From Hyphomicrobium_A sp039933175 (GTDB taxonomy: Bacteria > Pseudomonadota > Alphaproteobacteria > Rhizobiales > Hyphomicrobiaceae), in the NCBI GenBank assembly GCA_039933175.1, contig JBDTOR010000038.1, forward strand, positions 1 to 18,134: a stretch of DNA of 18,134 nt. Reading direction: 5' to 3'. The position numbers and the translations under genes were made by a program. Under the pieces are notes generated by a model. The model did no database searches and was not told the origin of the DNA. It saw nothing but the letters and a program-made list of their open reading frames with translations. Each line of letters starts with the position of its first letter. The stretch's first letter is position 1. Below, piece after piece: positions 1 through 7,417 of the stretch.

Positions 1-2
1 CC

Positions 3-89
3 GACAGCGAGCGCAGCGCGGCCGAGCAGGTCGAGACCATGCGCGTCGAGACGCCTACGCTGCCGGTCCAGACCCGCGCCGCTTCGTAA
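3..89 (+). CDS. Partial CDS, C-terminal tail of an unrecognised protein
   Basis: An open frame runs in from the left edge and ends at a TAA at 87-89. The 28 visible codons encode an Asp/Glu/Arg-rich then Pro/Thr-containing tail ending TRAAS. The stop lies 4 bp from the stop of the convergent GTPase gene, which is typical spacing for a tail-to-tail gene pair. No domain is visible and no function can be assigned. It could also be fortuitous open frame in GC-rich DNA. Confidence 0.35.
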   Translation, partial: DSERSAAEQVETMRVETPTLPVQTRAAS

Positions 90-93
90 TGCC

Positions 94-1638
94 TCAGCGC
101 CCCAGCAGCTTCTTCGGCGTGACCGTCTTGGCGGCCGACAGTGCGGCTTTGCCGGTCTGCCCGAGCAGCCGGCGCACGCTCCAGCGCGGGGCTGCATCCT
201 CCATAAGCCGCAGCAGCTGCGCTTGCCGCGCGTCCGGCACGCGGGCCGCGATGCGCCCCGCCAGCTGCTCGAGGTTATAGGGCGCGCGCTCGGGTGCCAG
301 GCTCACCGGCACGACATCGTTCTTGGGAATTCCGAGCCCTTCGGCGACGACGCGCACCACCTCGACCACCGCGGGATCGCTGGCATCGATGGCGTCGTGC
401 GGACCTGGCATGCGCTGCAGCAGCTTGTCGATGTGGGTGAGCGCAATGAGAATTGGCGGCTGCCGACGGTGCGGCCGCCCGGCATAGTGCTTGCGGATCC
501 CGGTGATCGCCGCCAGATCGCAGCGCCCGTCCGTCCTGTCCGCTGCGATCGCCCACACGATGAGATCGCTGTCGTTCGCCTTGGCCGCGAATGCCTTCTG
601 CTCCTTGGTCGTGGCGCCGACGCGCGGACTGTCGATCACCATGGATCCGGTAAGCCCTTCCAACTCGACCTCGTAGGCCTGGAAGTCGCGCGTTCCGCCG
701 GGCGCATCCACCACGGCGCGCACATCGCGCGACAGCGCGTTGACGAGGCTCGACTTGCCGGCTCCGGCCTGTCCGGCGATGAGGATGCGTAGCGGCTCGG
801 CGCGTCCCGACGCCTTTCCACGGTCGCGCAGCGTCGAGGCGCTGACGTGTCCGGCCAATTGCGTCTGCGTTACCCGCAGGCGCCCGCCGTAGAGGTCGAT
901 CGCCGCGCGTCCCACCTCGCGTACGTAGGCGCCGGCGAGCTGGCGTGCCATCTGATCGCGCACGTTGGCATAGAGATGCTTGGTGATCTGCTCGCGCGCT
1001 TCCTGCGCCGCGGCGGTGACCGGATTGACGAGCCGGATAAGCCGCCATATGTCATACGCCTTCTCGGCCATGCCGATGGCCGAGCGCCAGCCATAGATCT
1101 TGAGGACTTGCCCGACGGTGAGCTGATCGCCGAGCGGGATGTTGTCGATGACGAACGGGCGCAGGTCGGCACTGACGCGCTCGACGAGGGCGAGCGCCTC
1201 GGGGATGGTGAACTTCCACAGCGGATTGCGATCCTGCGGATGGATCTGCCGCGCCACGGCTTCGATGGTGCGCATGCCGAGGTTGAGCACGCGGTCGCGA
1301 TCGGTGAGTTCTTCGGGCCGCACGTTGGAGGCGATCGTCTCAACCGCTGTCCATGCCGCCTGCTCGCGCGCCGTCCATGACGGGTCGGCGGTGATCGAAG
1401 CGGCCGTCGCGTCGGGCGCCGGCACCGGCGTCTGCTTCAACGACCGGCGCAGGGCAATCGCCTGCACCGCGTAGCCGACGATGCTGAGGCTGAAGGCGAT
1501 AGCCAGCCAGTACAGCGCCCAGCCGCGCTCCCACAGCCAAAGCCAGCCGAGCGGCAGCAGCGAGATCATCGGCAGCAGCAACGCCAATCCGATCATGGCG
1601 CCGCGCAGATAGAGGAAAGCTCGTCCCTTGATGGCCAC
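94..1638 (-). CDS. Membrane-anchored GTPase (dynamin-like/YfjP-like GTPase superfamily)
   Basis: 514-residue protein with two hydrophobic segments near the N-terminus (about residues 12-33 and 41-62), a helical middle region (about 80-280) and a C-terminal G domain. The Walker A/G1 motif GQAGAGKS is at 289-296, a G2-like threonine lies in GGTRD at 314-318, the G3 position reads IDSPR (335-339) instead of the usual DxPG, and G4 reads THID (401-404) instead of NKxD. This fits membrane-associated GTPases loosely related to YfjP/dynamin-like proteins; the substrate process is unknown. The start is a GTG at 1638 preceded by a GGGGG Shine-Dalgarno-like run 5 nt upstream; the next in-frame Met is residue 15. 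An EcfG-type promoter lies about 95 bp upstream, and the divergent neighbour has its own copy, so I infer general-stress induction. The GTPase assignment is firm; the role is not. Confidence 0.85.
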   Translation of the reverse strand: MAIKGRAFLYLRGAMIGLALLLPMISLLPLGWLWLWERGWALYWLAIAFSLSIVGYAVQAIALRRSLKQTPVPAPDATAASITADPSWTAREQAAWTAVETIASNVRPEELTDRDRVLNLGMRTIEAVARQIHPQDRNPLWKFTIPEALALVERVSADLRPFVIDNIPLGDQLTVGQVLKIYGWRSAIGMAEKAYDIWRLIRLVNPVTAAAQEAREQITKHLYANVRDQMARQLAGAYVREVGRAAIDLYGGRLRVTQTQLAGHVSASTLRDRGKASGRAEPLRILIAGQAGAGKSSLVNALSRDVRAVVDAPGGTRDFQAYEVELEGLTGSMVIDSPRVGATTKEQKAFAAKANDSDLIVWAIAADRTDGRCDLAAITGIRKHYAGRPHRRQPPILIALTHIDKLLQRMPGPHDAIDASDPAVVEVVRVVAEGLGIPKNDVVPVSLAPERAPYNLEQLAGRIAARVPDARQAQLLRLMEDAAPRWSVRRLLGQTGKAALSAAKTVTPKKLLGR

Positions 1639-1733
1639 GTGGCCCCCGCTGTGTCATCGCCTGCCGGTCGAGCCGTGAGGAGATTTTCTCACCGCAGCAA
1701 TCTGAACCTTTAGGTGGAAATGGTTGCAACCCA

Positions 1734-1758
1734 AACGTCTGCCAATAGGGGCGGTTCC
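1734..1758 (-). promoter_or_regulatory. EcfG-type (general stress sigma) promoter for the GTPase gene
   Basis: Reading the minus strand, GGAAC at 1758-1754 is followed by exactly 16 nt and then CGTT at 1737-1734. This is an exact match to the alphaproteobacterial EcfG consensus GGAAC-N16/17-CGTT. It faces the GTPase gene, giving a predicted leader of roughly 90 nt. Assignment is from consensus only. A second exact match on the opposite strand, within 100 bp, makes chance unlikely. Confidence 0.75.
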
Positions 1759-1854
1759 CCGGGCATAGCCTCTGATCGAGGTCTCTCATGGCACCATCGG
1801 GACGTTAGCAGCGCGGCGCCACGTCGCAACGTTCGCCGCGCATCCGATTGACCT

Positions 1855-1880
1855 GGAACGATTATGCAGACCCGACCGTT
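1855..1880 (+). promoter_or_regulatory. EcfG-type (general stress sigma) promoter for the receiver gene
   Basis: GGAAC at 1855-1859, a 17-nt spacer, and CGTT at 1877-1880 match the EcfG consensus exactly. Transcription would begin near 1886-1888. That rules out the upstream in-frame TTG (1848), makes the ATG at 1884 unlikely, and points to the ATG at 1917. It is oriented away from the matching promoter at 1734-1758, so the two form a back-to-back divergent pair. Confidence 0.75.
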
Positions 1881-1904
1881 GGCATGCCGGAAGTGAGCGC
1901 ATAC

Positions 1905-1908
1905 GGAG
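1905..1908 (+). promoter_or_regulatory. Ribosome binding site that sets the start of the receiver gene
   Basis: A GGAG core lies 8 nt upstream of the ATG at 1917. The longer in-frame alternatives (TTG 1848, ATG 1884) overlap or abut the predicted promoter and have no comparable site, so this RBS decides the start. Confidence 0.6.
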
Positions 1909-1916
1909 TGCCTTCA

Positions 1917-2303
1917 ATGCCGGCGACGAAGAGTTTGACTGAGTTGCAGGGCTGCAAGGTCTTGGTAGTCGAGGACGAGCCGCTCGAGGCCCTCGATTAT
2001 TGCGACCGTCTCACCGAAGCCGGCGCCGAGATCATCGGGCCGTTCCGATCGGTATCCGAAGCATTGGATGCCGTCGGCAAACAGGATGTCGACGTCGCAC
2101 TGCTCGACTACGCACTCGCCGACCAGAACAGCGAAGAGTTGCAGGCGGCACTCGAGACACGCGACATACCGTTCGTCGTGCTGACGGGCTACCCGCGCGT
2201 GCTCGTGCGCCGCGACGACCAGCAGATGGTGCTGTCTAAGCCCATCTCCGATGACCTGCTTTACATGACCATTAAGGCCGCCGCGAAGGCCGCAGCGCGC
2301 TGA
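1917..2303 (+). CDS. Single-domain response regulator (FAT GUY-like receiver)
   Basis: 128-residue protein that is essentially only a CheY-like receiver domain, with no output domain. The acidic cluster is in VVEDEP (E19, D20, E21), the phosphoacceptor is D64 in ALLDYAL, the switch threonine is T90, and the invariant lysine is K108 in SKP. The segment around T90 reads PFVVLTGYP, close to the PFxFATGY motif of the FAT GUY receivers (known family examples: SdrG of Sphingomonas, MrrA of Caulobacter), which work in the general stress phosphorelay. The EcfG-type promoter just upstream supports that link. By inference it is a diffusible phosphate carrier or competitor acting with a kinase encoded elsewhere. 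The start at 1917 is chosen from promoter and RBS positions; a longer frame opens at TTG 1848. pepN follows on the same strand 146 bp later. Confidence 0.85.
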   Translation: MPATKSLTELQGCKVLVVEDEPLEALDYCDRLTEAGAEIIGPFRSVSEALDAVGKQDVDVALLDYALADQNSEELQAALETRDIPFVVLTGYPRVLVRRDDQQMVLSKPISDDLLYMTIKAAAKAAAR

Positions 2304-2449
2304 TCATGCCGCTCCGCGCTGGTTAACGCCGCATATTGGTTGCGTTGTCACGGGCGCAGTCATGGCGCGCTAAGCCCATATGGTTATACTCACCGCCGAA
2401 GATTGTTTCGCACCCGAAAATCGCCCGGGTGCACCGGTACGGTGATCCC

Positions 2450-5116
2450 ATGAAGCTCGAGACTGCCCGTCCGGTCCACCTCAAGGACTACCGGCCTCCC
2501 GCCTATTTGATCGACCGGGTGAACCTCGACGTGTCGCTCGAGCCGACACGCACCCGCGTGCGCTCCAAGCTGGCAATCCGGCCCAATCCCAAAGCGCCAA
2601 CCTCCAAGTCAAGCGGCCGTCGCGAGCAGTTGAAGCTCGACGGCGAGCAGCTCGAACTCGCCGACATCACGCTCGACGGCAAGCCGCTCGGCAAGAAAGA
2701 TTACAAGCTCACCGACACCTCGCTGACGCTGGCGAAGACACCGGCCGCGCCCTTCACCCTGGTGATCACCACCTATGTCAACCCCGAAGCCAACAAGGCG
2801 CTGCAGGGCATCTATCGCAGCAACAACGTCTACACCAGCCAGTGCGAGGCGCAGGGCTTCCGCCGCATCACCTATTTCCTCGACCGCCCCGACGTGCTCG
2901 CCACCTACACGGTGCGCATCGACGCCGACCCTCACGCGGCGCCCGTCCTGCTGTCCAACGGCAACCTGCTAGAGCGCGGCATGCTCGACGCCGGCCGGCG
3001 CCACTACGCCGTGTGGCACGACCCGCATCCCAAGCCCTGCTACCTGTTCGCCCTCGTCGGCGGCGACCTCGCCCCGATCAGCTCCACCTTCCGCACCATG
3101 TCGGGCCGCAAAGTCGACCTCGCCATCTATGTCGAACACGGCAAGGAAGAACGCGCGATGTGGGCGATGGACTCGCTCAAGCGTTCGATGCGGTGGGACG
3201 AGCAGCGGTTCGGGCGCGAGTACGACCTCGACGTGTTCAACATCGTCGCCGTCTCCGACTTCAACATGGGCGCGATGGAGAACAAGGGCCTCAACATCTT
3301 CAACGACCGGCTCATTCTAGCCTCGCCCGAGACGGCGACCGACACCATCTTCGAGGCCATCGAAAGCGTCGTCGCGCACGAGTACTTCCACAACTGGACC
3401 GGCAACCGCATCACCTGCCGCGACTGGTTCCAGCTGTGCCTGAAGGAAGGTCTCACGGTCTATCGCGACCAGGAGTTCTCGGCCGACGAGCGCTCGGCCA
3501 CCGTGCAGCGCATCATCGACGTGCGCGCACTGAAGACGCATCAGTTCGCCGAGGACGCCGGCCCGCTGGCCCATCCCGTGCGCCCCGACAGCTACATCGA
3601 GATCAACAACTTCTATACGTCGACGGTCTACGAGAAGGGCGCCGAAGTCGTGCGCATGATCGCGACGCTGCTCGGCCGCGACGGCTTCCGCAAAGGCATG
3701 GACCTCTATTTCGAGCGCCACGACGGCCAAGCCTCGACGGTCGAGGAATTCGTCACCTGCTTCGAGGACGCCAGCGGCGCCGACCTGTCGCAGTTCCGGC
3801 TGTGGTACGCGCAGGCGGGCACCCCGGAGCTGGTCGCCAATCTGCGCTACGACAAGGACAAGAAGACCGCCGACCTTGAAGTTGAGCAGATCCTCGGGCC
3901 GACCCCGGGCCAGCCCAACAAGAAGCCGATGCACATTCCCATCCGGCTCGGACTGCTCGGCGCCAACGGCCATGACATCGGCCTCAAGCTCGACGGCGGC
4001 GAAGCGCCGGCCGACGGCGTCGTGTCGCTCACCAAACGCAAGCAGCGTTTCCGCTTCGTCGATGTGCCGTCGCGGCCGGTGCCCTCGCTGCTGCGCGGCT
4101 TCTCCGCCCCGGTCAACGTGACGCTCGACCTGCCCGACGACGACGCCGAGTTGTTGATGGCAAACGACAGCGACCTGTTCAATCGCTGGCAGGCCGCCAA
4201 CACCTACGCCGCTCGCACCCTTGTCGAGGCGGTGGCAAGTCTCACGTCGGGCAAGAAGTCAAATCGAGGTCTGCGCTATGCGCGGGCGCTCGGTGCGGCG
4301 CTGCAGGGCGACGGTCTCGAGGATGCCTATCGCGCCGAGTTGCTCAAGCTGCCGACGCAGGCCGATGTCGCCCGCATCATCGGCCGCAATGTCGATCCCG
4401 CATTGGTGCACCGTGCCCACCGAGCCCTGATGAAGCTGATCGGCAAGACGCTCGGGGCCCAACTCGAAGACCTCTACGCGGAGATGGGCGAGACCGGACC
4501 CTTCTCGCCGGACGCGCAGAGCGCCGGCCGCCGCGCCCTGCGTAATACCGCCCTCACCTTGCTGACGGCGCGCGGTACCCCCGCGGACATCGCCCGCCTC
4601 GCCAAGCATTACGCCACGGCCACCAACATGACCGACCGCGCGCACGCACTGTTCCTGCTGGCCTACCGCGGCGGTGCCGAAGCCAAGCACGCGCTGGCCG
4701 ACTTCTATGATACCTGGCACGGGGACAATGTCGTCATCGACACTTGGTTTGCCGCCCAGGCCCAGTCTCCCCTCGCCGGCACTCTCGGCCGCGTCAAGGC
4801 GCTGACCGGCCATCCGCTGTTCTCGCTCACGGCGCCCAACAAGGTGCGCGCCCTCGTCGGCACCTTCGCCTCGACCAATCCCCTGCAGTTCAATCGCCCC
4901 GACGGCGGCGGCTATGCCTTCCTCGCCGATCAGGTGCTGGCGCTCGACCGCATCAACCCGCAGATCGCCGCCCGTATGCTGGGCGCGATGCGCTCCTGGC
5001 GCTCGCTGGAAAGCGGCCGGAGAGCCAAGGCGCGCAAGGCGCTACAACGTGTTGCACGCACCAAATTGCTGTCGCCGGACGTGCACGAAATCGCCTCGCG
5101 CGTGCTCGAAGGGTAA
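2450..5116 (+). CDS. pepN: Aminopeptidase N (M1 family zinc metallopeptidase)
   Basis: 888-residue protein, close in length to E. coli PepN (870). It removes N-terminal amino acids from peptides in the cytoplasm. The family hallmarks are all present: exopeptidase motif GAMEN at 274-278, zinc site HEYFH at 310-314 with the third ligand E333 in KEGLTVY, and catalytic tyrosine Y394 in VYEKGAEV. The domain order is N-terminal beta domain, thermolysin-like catalytic domain, Ig-like domain (from about 500) and C-terminal helical repeat domain (from about 600). No signal peptide is seen. The ATG at 2450 is chosen because the protein then begins with the usual PepN N-terminus (...VHLKDYRPPAYLID); the frame is open further upstream to a TTG at 2336 but that extension does not look like PepN. 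Alignment with E. coli suggests a short insertion near residues 45-60, rich in Lys/Ser/Arg. Promoter not identified with confidence. Confidence 0.96.
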   Translation: MKLETARPVHLKDYRPPAYLIDRVNLDVSLEPTRTRVRSKLAIRPNPKAPTSKSSGRREQLKLDGEQLELADITLDGKPLGKKDYKLTDTSLTLAKTPAAPFTLVITTYVNPEANKALQGIYRSNNVYTSQCEAQGFRRITYFLDRPDVLATYTVRIDADPHAAPVLLSNGNLLERGMLDAGRRHYAVWHDPHPKPCYLFALVGGDLAPISSTFRTMSGRKVDLAIYVEHGKEERAMWAMDSLKRSMRWDEQRFGREYDLDVFNIVAVSDFNMGAMENKGLNIFNDRLILASPETATDTIFEAIESVVAHEYFHNWTGNRITCRDWFQLCLKEGLTVYRDQEFSADERSATVQRIIDVRALKTHQFAEDAGPLAHPVRPDSYIEINNFYTSTVYEKGAEVVRMIATLLGRDGFRKGMDLYFERHDGQASTVEEFVTCFEDASGADLSQFRLWYAQAGTPELVANLRYDKDKKTADLEVEQILGPTPGQPNKKPMHIPIRLGLLGANGHDIGLKLDGGEAPADGVVSLTKRKQRFRFVDVPSRPVPSLLRGFSAPVNVTLDLPDDDAELLMANDSDLFNRWQAANTYAARTLVEAVASLTSGKKSNRGLRYARALGAALQGDGLEDAYRAELLKLPTQADVARIIGRNVDPALVHRAHRALMKLIGKTLGAQLEDLYAEMGETGPFSPDAQSAGRRALRNTALTLLTARGTPADIARLAKHYATATNMTDRAHALFLLAYRGGAEAKHALADFYDTWHGDNVVIDTWFAAQAQSPLAGTLGRVKALTGHPLFSLTAPNKVRALVGTFASTNPLQFNRPDGGGYAFLADQVLALDRINPQIAARMLGAMRSWRSLESGRRAKARKALQRVARTKLLSPDVHEIASRVLEG

Positions 5117-5255
5117 CCTCGAAAAATTAATGGCGCCGAAGGGCTTATTCGGTCTCGACAGCCGATTCGCCATAGTGTGAACTGATATTAGTGATTCGGG
5201 TTAGCGGATTCGCGGGGATCCGCAAGTCTCTCAAGACACAATTCGGGGGATACGG

Positions 5256-6365
5256 ATGGCGTGGACAACGTCCGCTGGCGCACGCGCGCGGCCGACATTC
5301 GCTGAGACGCTCCTTACGGGGCTGAAACCGGCGAAATACCACTACGTTGCGCTTCGCCGCAGCGTATTGCGCATGCAGCCTGCTGCCTTCCTCGCCTTAT
5401 CAGCCGTCACCCTCGGCGCTGTCGCCCCCCTGCTGCCCACAAGCTTCATTGCCGGCGCCCTGCTGATGTCCGGCGTCGCCCTCGCCGTTTACGGCGCCGG
5501 AGCCAATCTCGCCGGCGCCGTGTCGACCGCCCGCATCGCCAGACCGACGGCGCCCAAGCCGGTTAGCGCGATCGACTTTTTCGCCTCCGAGATCGACCTG
5601 GCGCCCAAAGCCTCAACGCCCGTCATGAAGACGCCCCGCACCCCCCGCCTTGCCGCCAATCACGACTGGGCCGACCTGATGTCGCGCGTCAATCACGAGT
5701 TGCGCACGCCCCTCAATGCCGTCATCGGCTTTTCCGAGATGATGGCGCTCGAGATGTTCGGCCCGCTCGGCAACGCCCGCTACCAGGAATACGTGCGCTA
5801 CATCCGCGAAAGCGCCGACGATCTTCTGAAATCCGCCGAAGACACCATGGCGCTGACGGCGCTGCTGACGACGCCCCAGGCCGCCGATGTGCCCGTCGCC
5901 TGCACGCTTGAACATGCCATCAGCGACGCCTGGGCATTCGTCGAGCGCAAAGCCTCCGGCCGCAACGTTCAACTCAGCCTTACCTTGCCGGAGGACGTCG
6001 AGGTGATTGCCGAGCCGCGCGCGTTGCGGCAGATCCTCGTCAACATGCTGTCCGAAGCCGTCTCGCGCGCTGCCCCCGGCGCCCACGTCGGCGTCCTCGC
6101 CGTTGCCGACGGCGAGCTCATCGAGATCGTGCTGTCGGTCGGCAGCGAGCGCGCGGGCACCTTTCCGCGCGCCGGCTCGCTGGCGATTTGCCTCGCTCGC
6201 ACGCTGCTGGAAATACAGGGAACATCGCTGCTGGAAATCGAATCCGCCACCGGCGGCTGGCGCGCCGTCACCGTGCTCGACCGCGCCGTGCAGGCCGACT
6301 TCTTCGGCGGCCGTACCGTCTCGCCAAGCCGCCAGCGCGAACCGGCGATGGCCGCGTTAGCGTAG
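5256..6365 (+). CDS. Membrane histidine-kinase-like protein with intact DHp but degenerate ATPase domain
   Basis: 369-residue protein with a membrane hairpin (hydrophobic segments about 43-60 and 64-85), a short linker, a HisKA/DHp domain (about 138-205) and a reduced ATPase-like domain (about 215-345). The H-box is NHELRTP with phosphoacceptor H147, followed by NAVIGFSEMM and an FGPLGN..Y.EY signature typical of the PleC/DivJ/PdhS kinase group. The ATPase half keeps the RQILVNML helix (258-265), but the Mg-binding Asn is replaced (SEA at 266-268), the DxGxG box is lost (SVGSER), and there is no F-box, lid or GxGLGL. By inference it cannot phosphorylate itself and acts as a phosphotransferase or allosteric partner, as DivL and ChpT do in Caulobacter. 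The ATG at 5256 has a GGGGGA RBS 5 nt upstream. Its last 9 bp overlap the convergent metal-sensor gene. Confidence 0.8.
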   Translation: MAWTTSAGARARPTFAETLLTGLKPAKYHYVALRRSVLRMQPAAFLALSAVTLGAVAPLLPTSFIAGALLMSGVALAVYGAGANLAGAVSTARIARPTAPKPVSAIDFFASEIDLAPKASTPVMKTPRTPRLAANHDWADLMSRVNHELRTPLNAVIGFSEMMALEMFGPLGNARYQEYVRYIRESADDLLKSAEDTMALTALLTTPQAADVPVACTLEHAISDAWAFVERKASGRNVQLSLTLPEDVEVIAEPRALRQILVNMLSEAVSRAAPGAHVGVLAVADGELIEIVLSVGSERAGTFPRAGSLAICLARTLLEIQGTSLLEIESATGGWRAVTVLDRAVQADFFGGRTVSPSRQREPAMAALA

Positions 6366-6836
6366 AGGGCGCTTTTTATCCAGCCATTCGTGCAGTTGAC
6401 GGCGCTCTTCCGGCGTCAACTGGCCGACGCTTTCGCCGAACAGGGTTGTCCTGGCGCGGGCCACGTTGGTTTCCGCCTGTACGACGCCATCGAGCGCGGC
6501 GTTGAACTTTGCCTGATCGAAGGTCTCGGCCATAAGCGCCTCTCGCACCGAAGCACGTGCGTCGCGAATACCTTTGCGTAGCGCCTCCATGTTCGGCTGC
6601 GCGTCGGCGAACTTTTGACGGATCATATCGGCGCGTTCACGCGGCAGCGTGCGCGCAAAATGGAGCAGCAGCGCCGATTTCTTGAAGCCCCCTCCGTGCT
6701 GATCGTGCCCAAAGCGGGAGAAGCACAACGTGCCCGCCACGGTGCCGATAATCAGCACGTTGAGCGCCAGCGACGCCACCAGCGCCCAGCGCAGCGTACG
6801 CGGCGAGAACCGCGAGGGCTGAGTTGCGTCGCTCAT
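6357..6836 (-). CDS. Periplasmic heavy-metal sensor-like protein (CnrX/CpxP/Spy-type)
   Basis: 159-residue protein with a single N-terminal membrane anchor (about 17-38) and a helical periplasmic domain. That domain ends with an LTPEERRQL motif (139-147), the LTPxQ/R-type signature of the Spy/CpxP/CnrX fold. Histidines H44 and H47 just outside the membrane, plus H59, are candidate metal ligands but do not prove metal binding. Its ATG overlaps the TGA of the upstream anti-sigma-like gene by 4 bp, so the two are translationally coupled. With the ECF sigma gene this makes a three-gene cassette reminiscent of cnrYXH in order of function, not in sequence. By inference it senses metal or envelope stress and signals through the anti-sigma factor. 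The gene converges on, and overlaps by 9 bp, the kinase-like gene. Confidence 0.8.
   Translation of the reverse strand: MSDATQPSRFSPRTLRWALVASLALNVLIIGTVAGTLCFSRFGHDQHGGGFKKSALLLHFARTLPRERADMIRQKFADAQPNMEALRKGIRDARASVREALMAETFDQAKFNAALDGVVQAETNVARARTTLFGESVGQLTPEERRQLHEWLDKKRPLR
6359..6377 (+). terminator. Possible weak intrinsic terminator at the end of the kinase-like gene
   Basis: AGCGT (6359-6363) can pair with GCGCT (6369-6373) around a 5-nt loop, with T residues at 6373-6377. The stem is short and includes a G-T pair, and the site overlaps the stop codon, so this is tentative. Confidence 0.25.
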
Positions 6837-7381
6837 AGCAGTTCCTCGTCCATCTGGCCGTAGACGTCGTCACCCAGCGCCAGCTGCGAGCTATCGGAAG
6901 CGGCACTGCCGAAGCCGGCGACGTCCGCCACCTCCTGCAACGTGCTATCGAGCGAGCCGGTCGAACCGACCATCACGCCGAGCACCAGCGAGGCGGCCAG
7001 CATCGCCGCTGCCGGCCACTGGCCGTGCCCGAACCTTCCGACGAAAGCCGAACGGCGCGTCGGCGCCGAAGAGCGTTTGGCCACGGCCGCTTTGCCGCCT
7101 GATACGACCGCCAGCTGCGGCGCGCCCGATCGCAGCGCCGCCGCCACGATCCGCTCCTTCAGCGCATCGATGTTGGCGCCGCTCGCACGAGGCGCCTGCT
7201 CCAGCAGCCGGTCGAGCGCCCCGGCTTCAGCCAGCATACGGGCAGCGACCGTGTCGTCACCGACGACCCCGGCAAACCGCAGCCGCTCACGCGCCGGCCA
7301 GCGGGTGCGGTCGGCACCATAGATCTCGAGCAGGCGCTCCAGCGCCTCCCGATCCTCAGCCCGCTTATCCATCTTCGTCAT
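6833..7381 (-). CDS. Probable single-pass membrane anti-sigma factor
   Basis: 182-residue protein with a charged cytoplasmic N-terminal half (about 1-120), one membrane segment (about 122-142) and a short periplasmic tail. The N-terminus holds LLEIYGADRTRWPARERLR, a YGADxxRWP type of motif I associate with small anti-sigma-like proteins next to ECF sigma genes in alphaproteobacteria. No zinc-binding HxxxCxxC motif is present, so it is not a ZAS-type anti-sigma factor. It follows the sigma gene by 36 bp and overlaps the metal-sensor gene by 4 bp. The anti-sigma role rests on gene order and topology, not on a recognised domain. The ATG at 7381 is chosen; an ATG at 7372 is a close alternative. 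Confidence 0.65.
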   Translation of the reverse strand: MTKMDKRAEDREALERLLEIYGADRTRWPARERLRFAGVVGDDTVAARMLAEAGALDRLLEQAPRASGANIDALKERIVAAALRSGAPQLAVVSGGKAAVAKRSSAPTRRSAFVGRFGHGQWPAAAMLAASLVLGVMVGSTGSLDSTLQEVADVAGFGSAASDSSQLALGDDVYGQMDEELL

Positions 7382-7417
7382 CGCTTTCGTCTCGTCTCTA
7401 AATGGCCGTCTGCCGTT

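Noticed and set aside
1848..1916. Longer N-terminus for the receiver (TTG at 1848 or ATG at 1884)
   Set aside because: It overlaps or abuts the predicted promoter and lacks an RBS; the ATG at 1917 has GGAG 8 nt upstream.
2385..2390. TATACT as a -10 box for pepN
   Set aside because: Good -10 match, but no acceptable -35 at 16-18 nt upstream (only TGGCGC-like).
2336..2449. Longer N-terminus for PepN from a TTG
   Set aside because: The extra residues are unlike PepN and the ATG at 2450 gives the usual family start.
2842..3879. Long overlapping frame inside pepN
   Set aside because: Arg/Pro/His-rich shadow in another frame of pepN, which holds all M1 peptidase motifs.
5136..5152. CCGAA/TTCGG hairpin after pepN as a terminator
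   Set aside because: Only a 5-bp stem with a 7-nt loop and no T-run.
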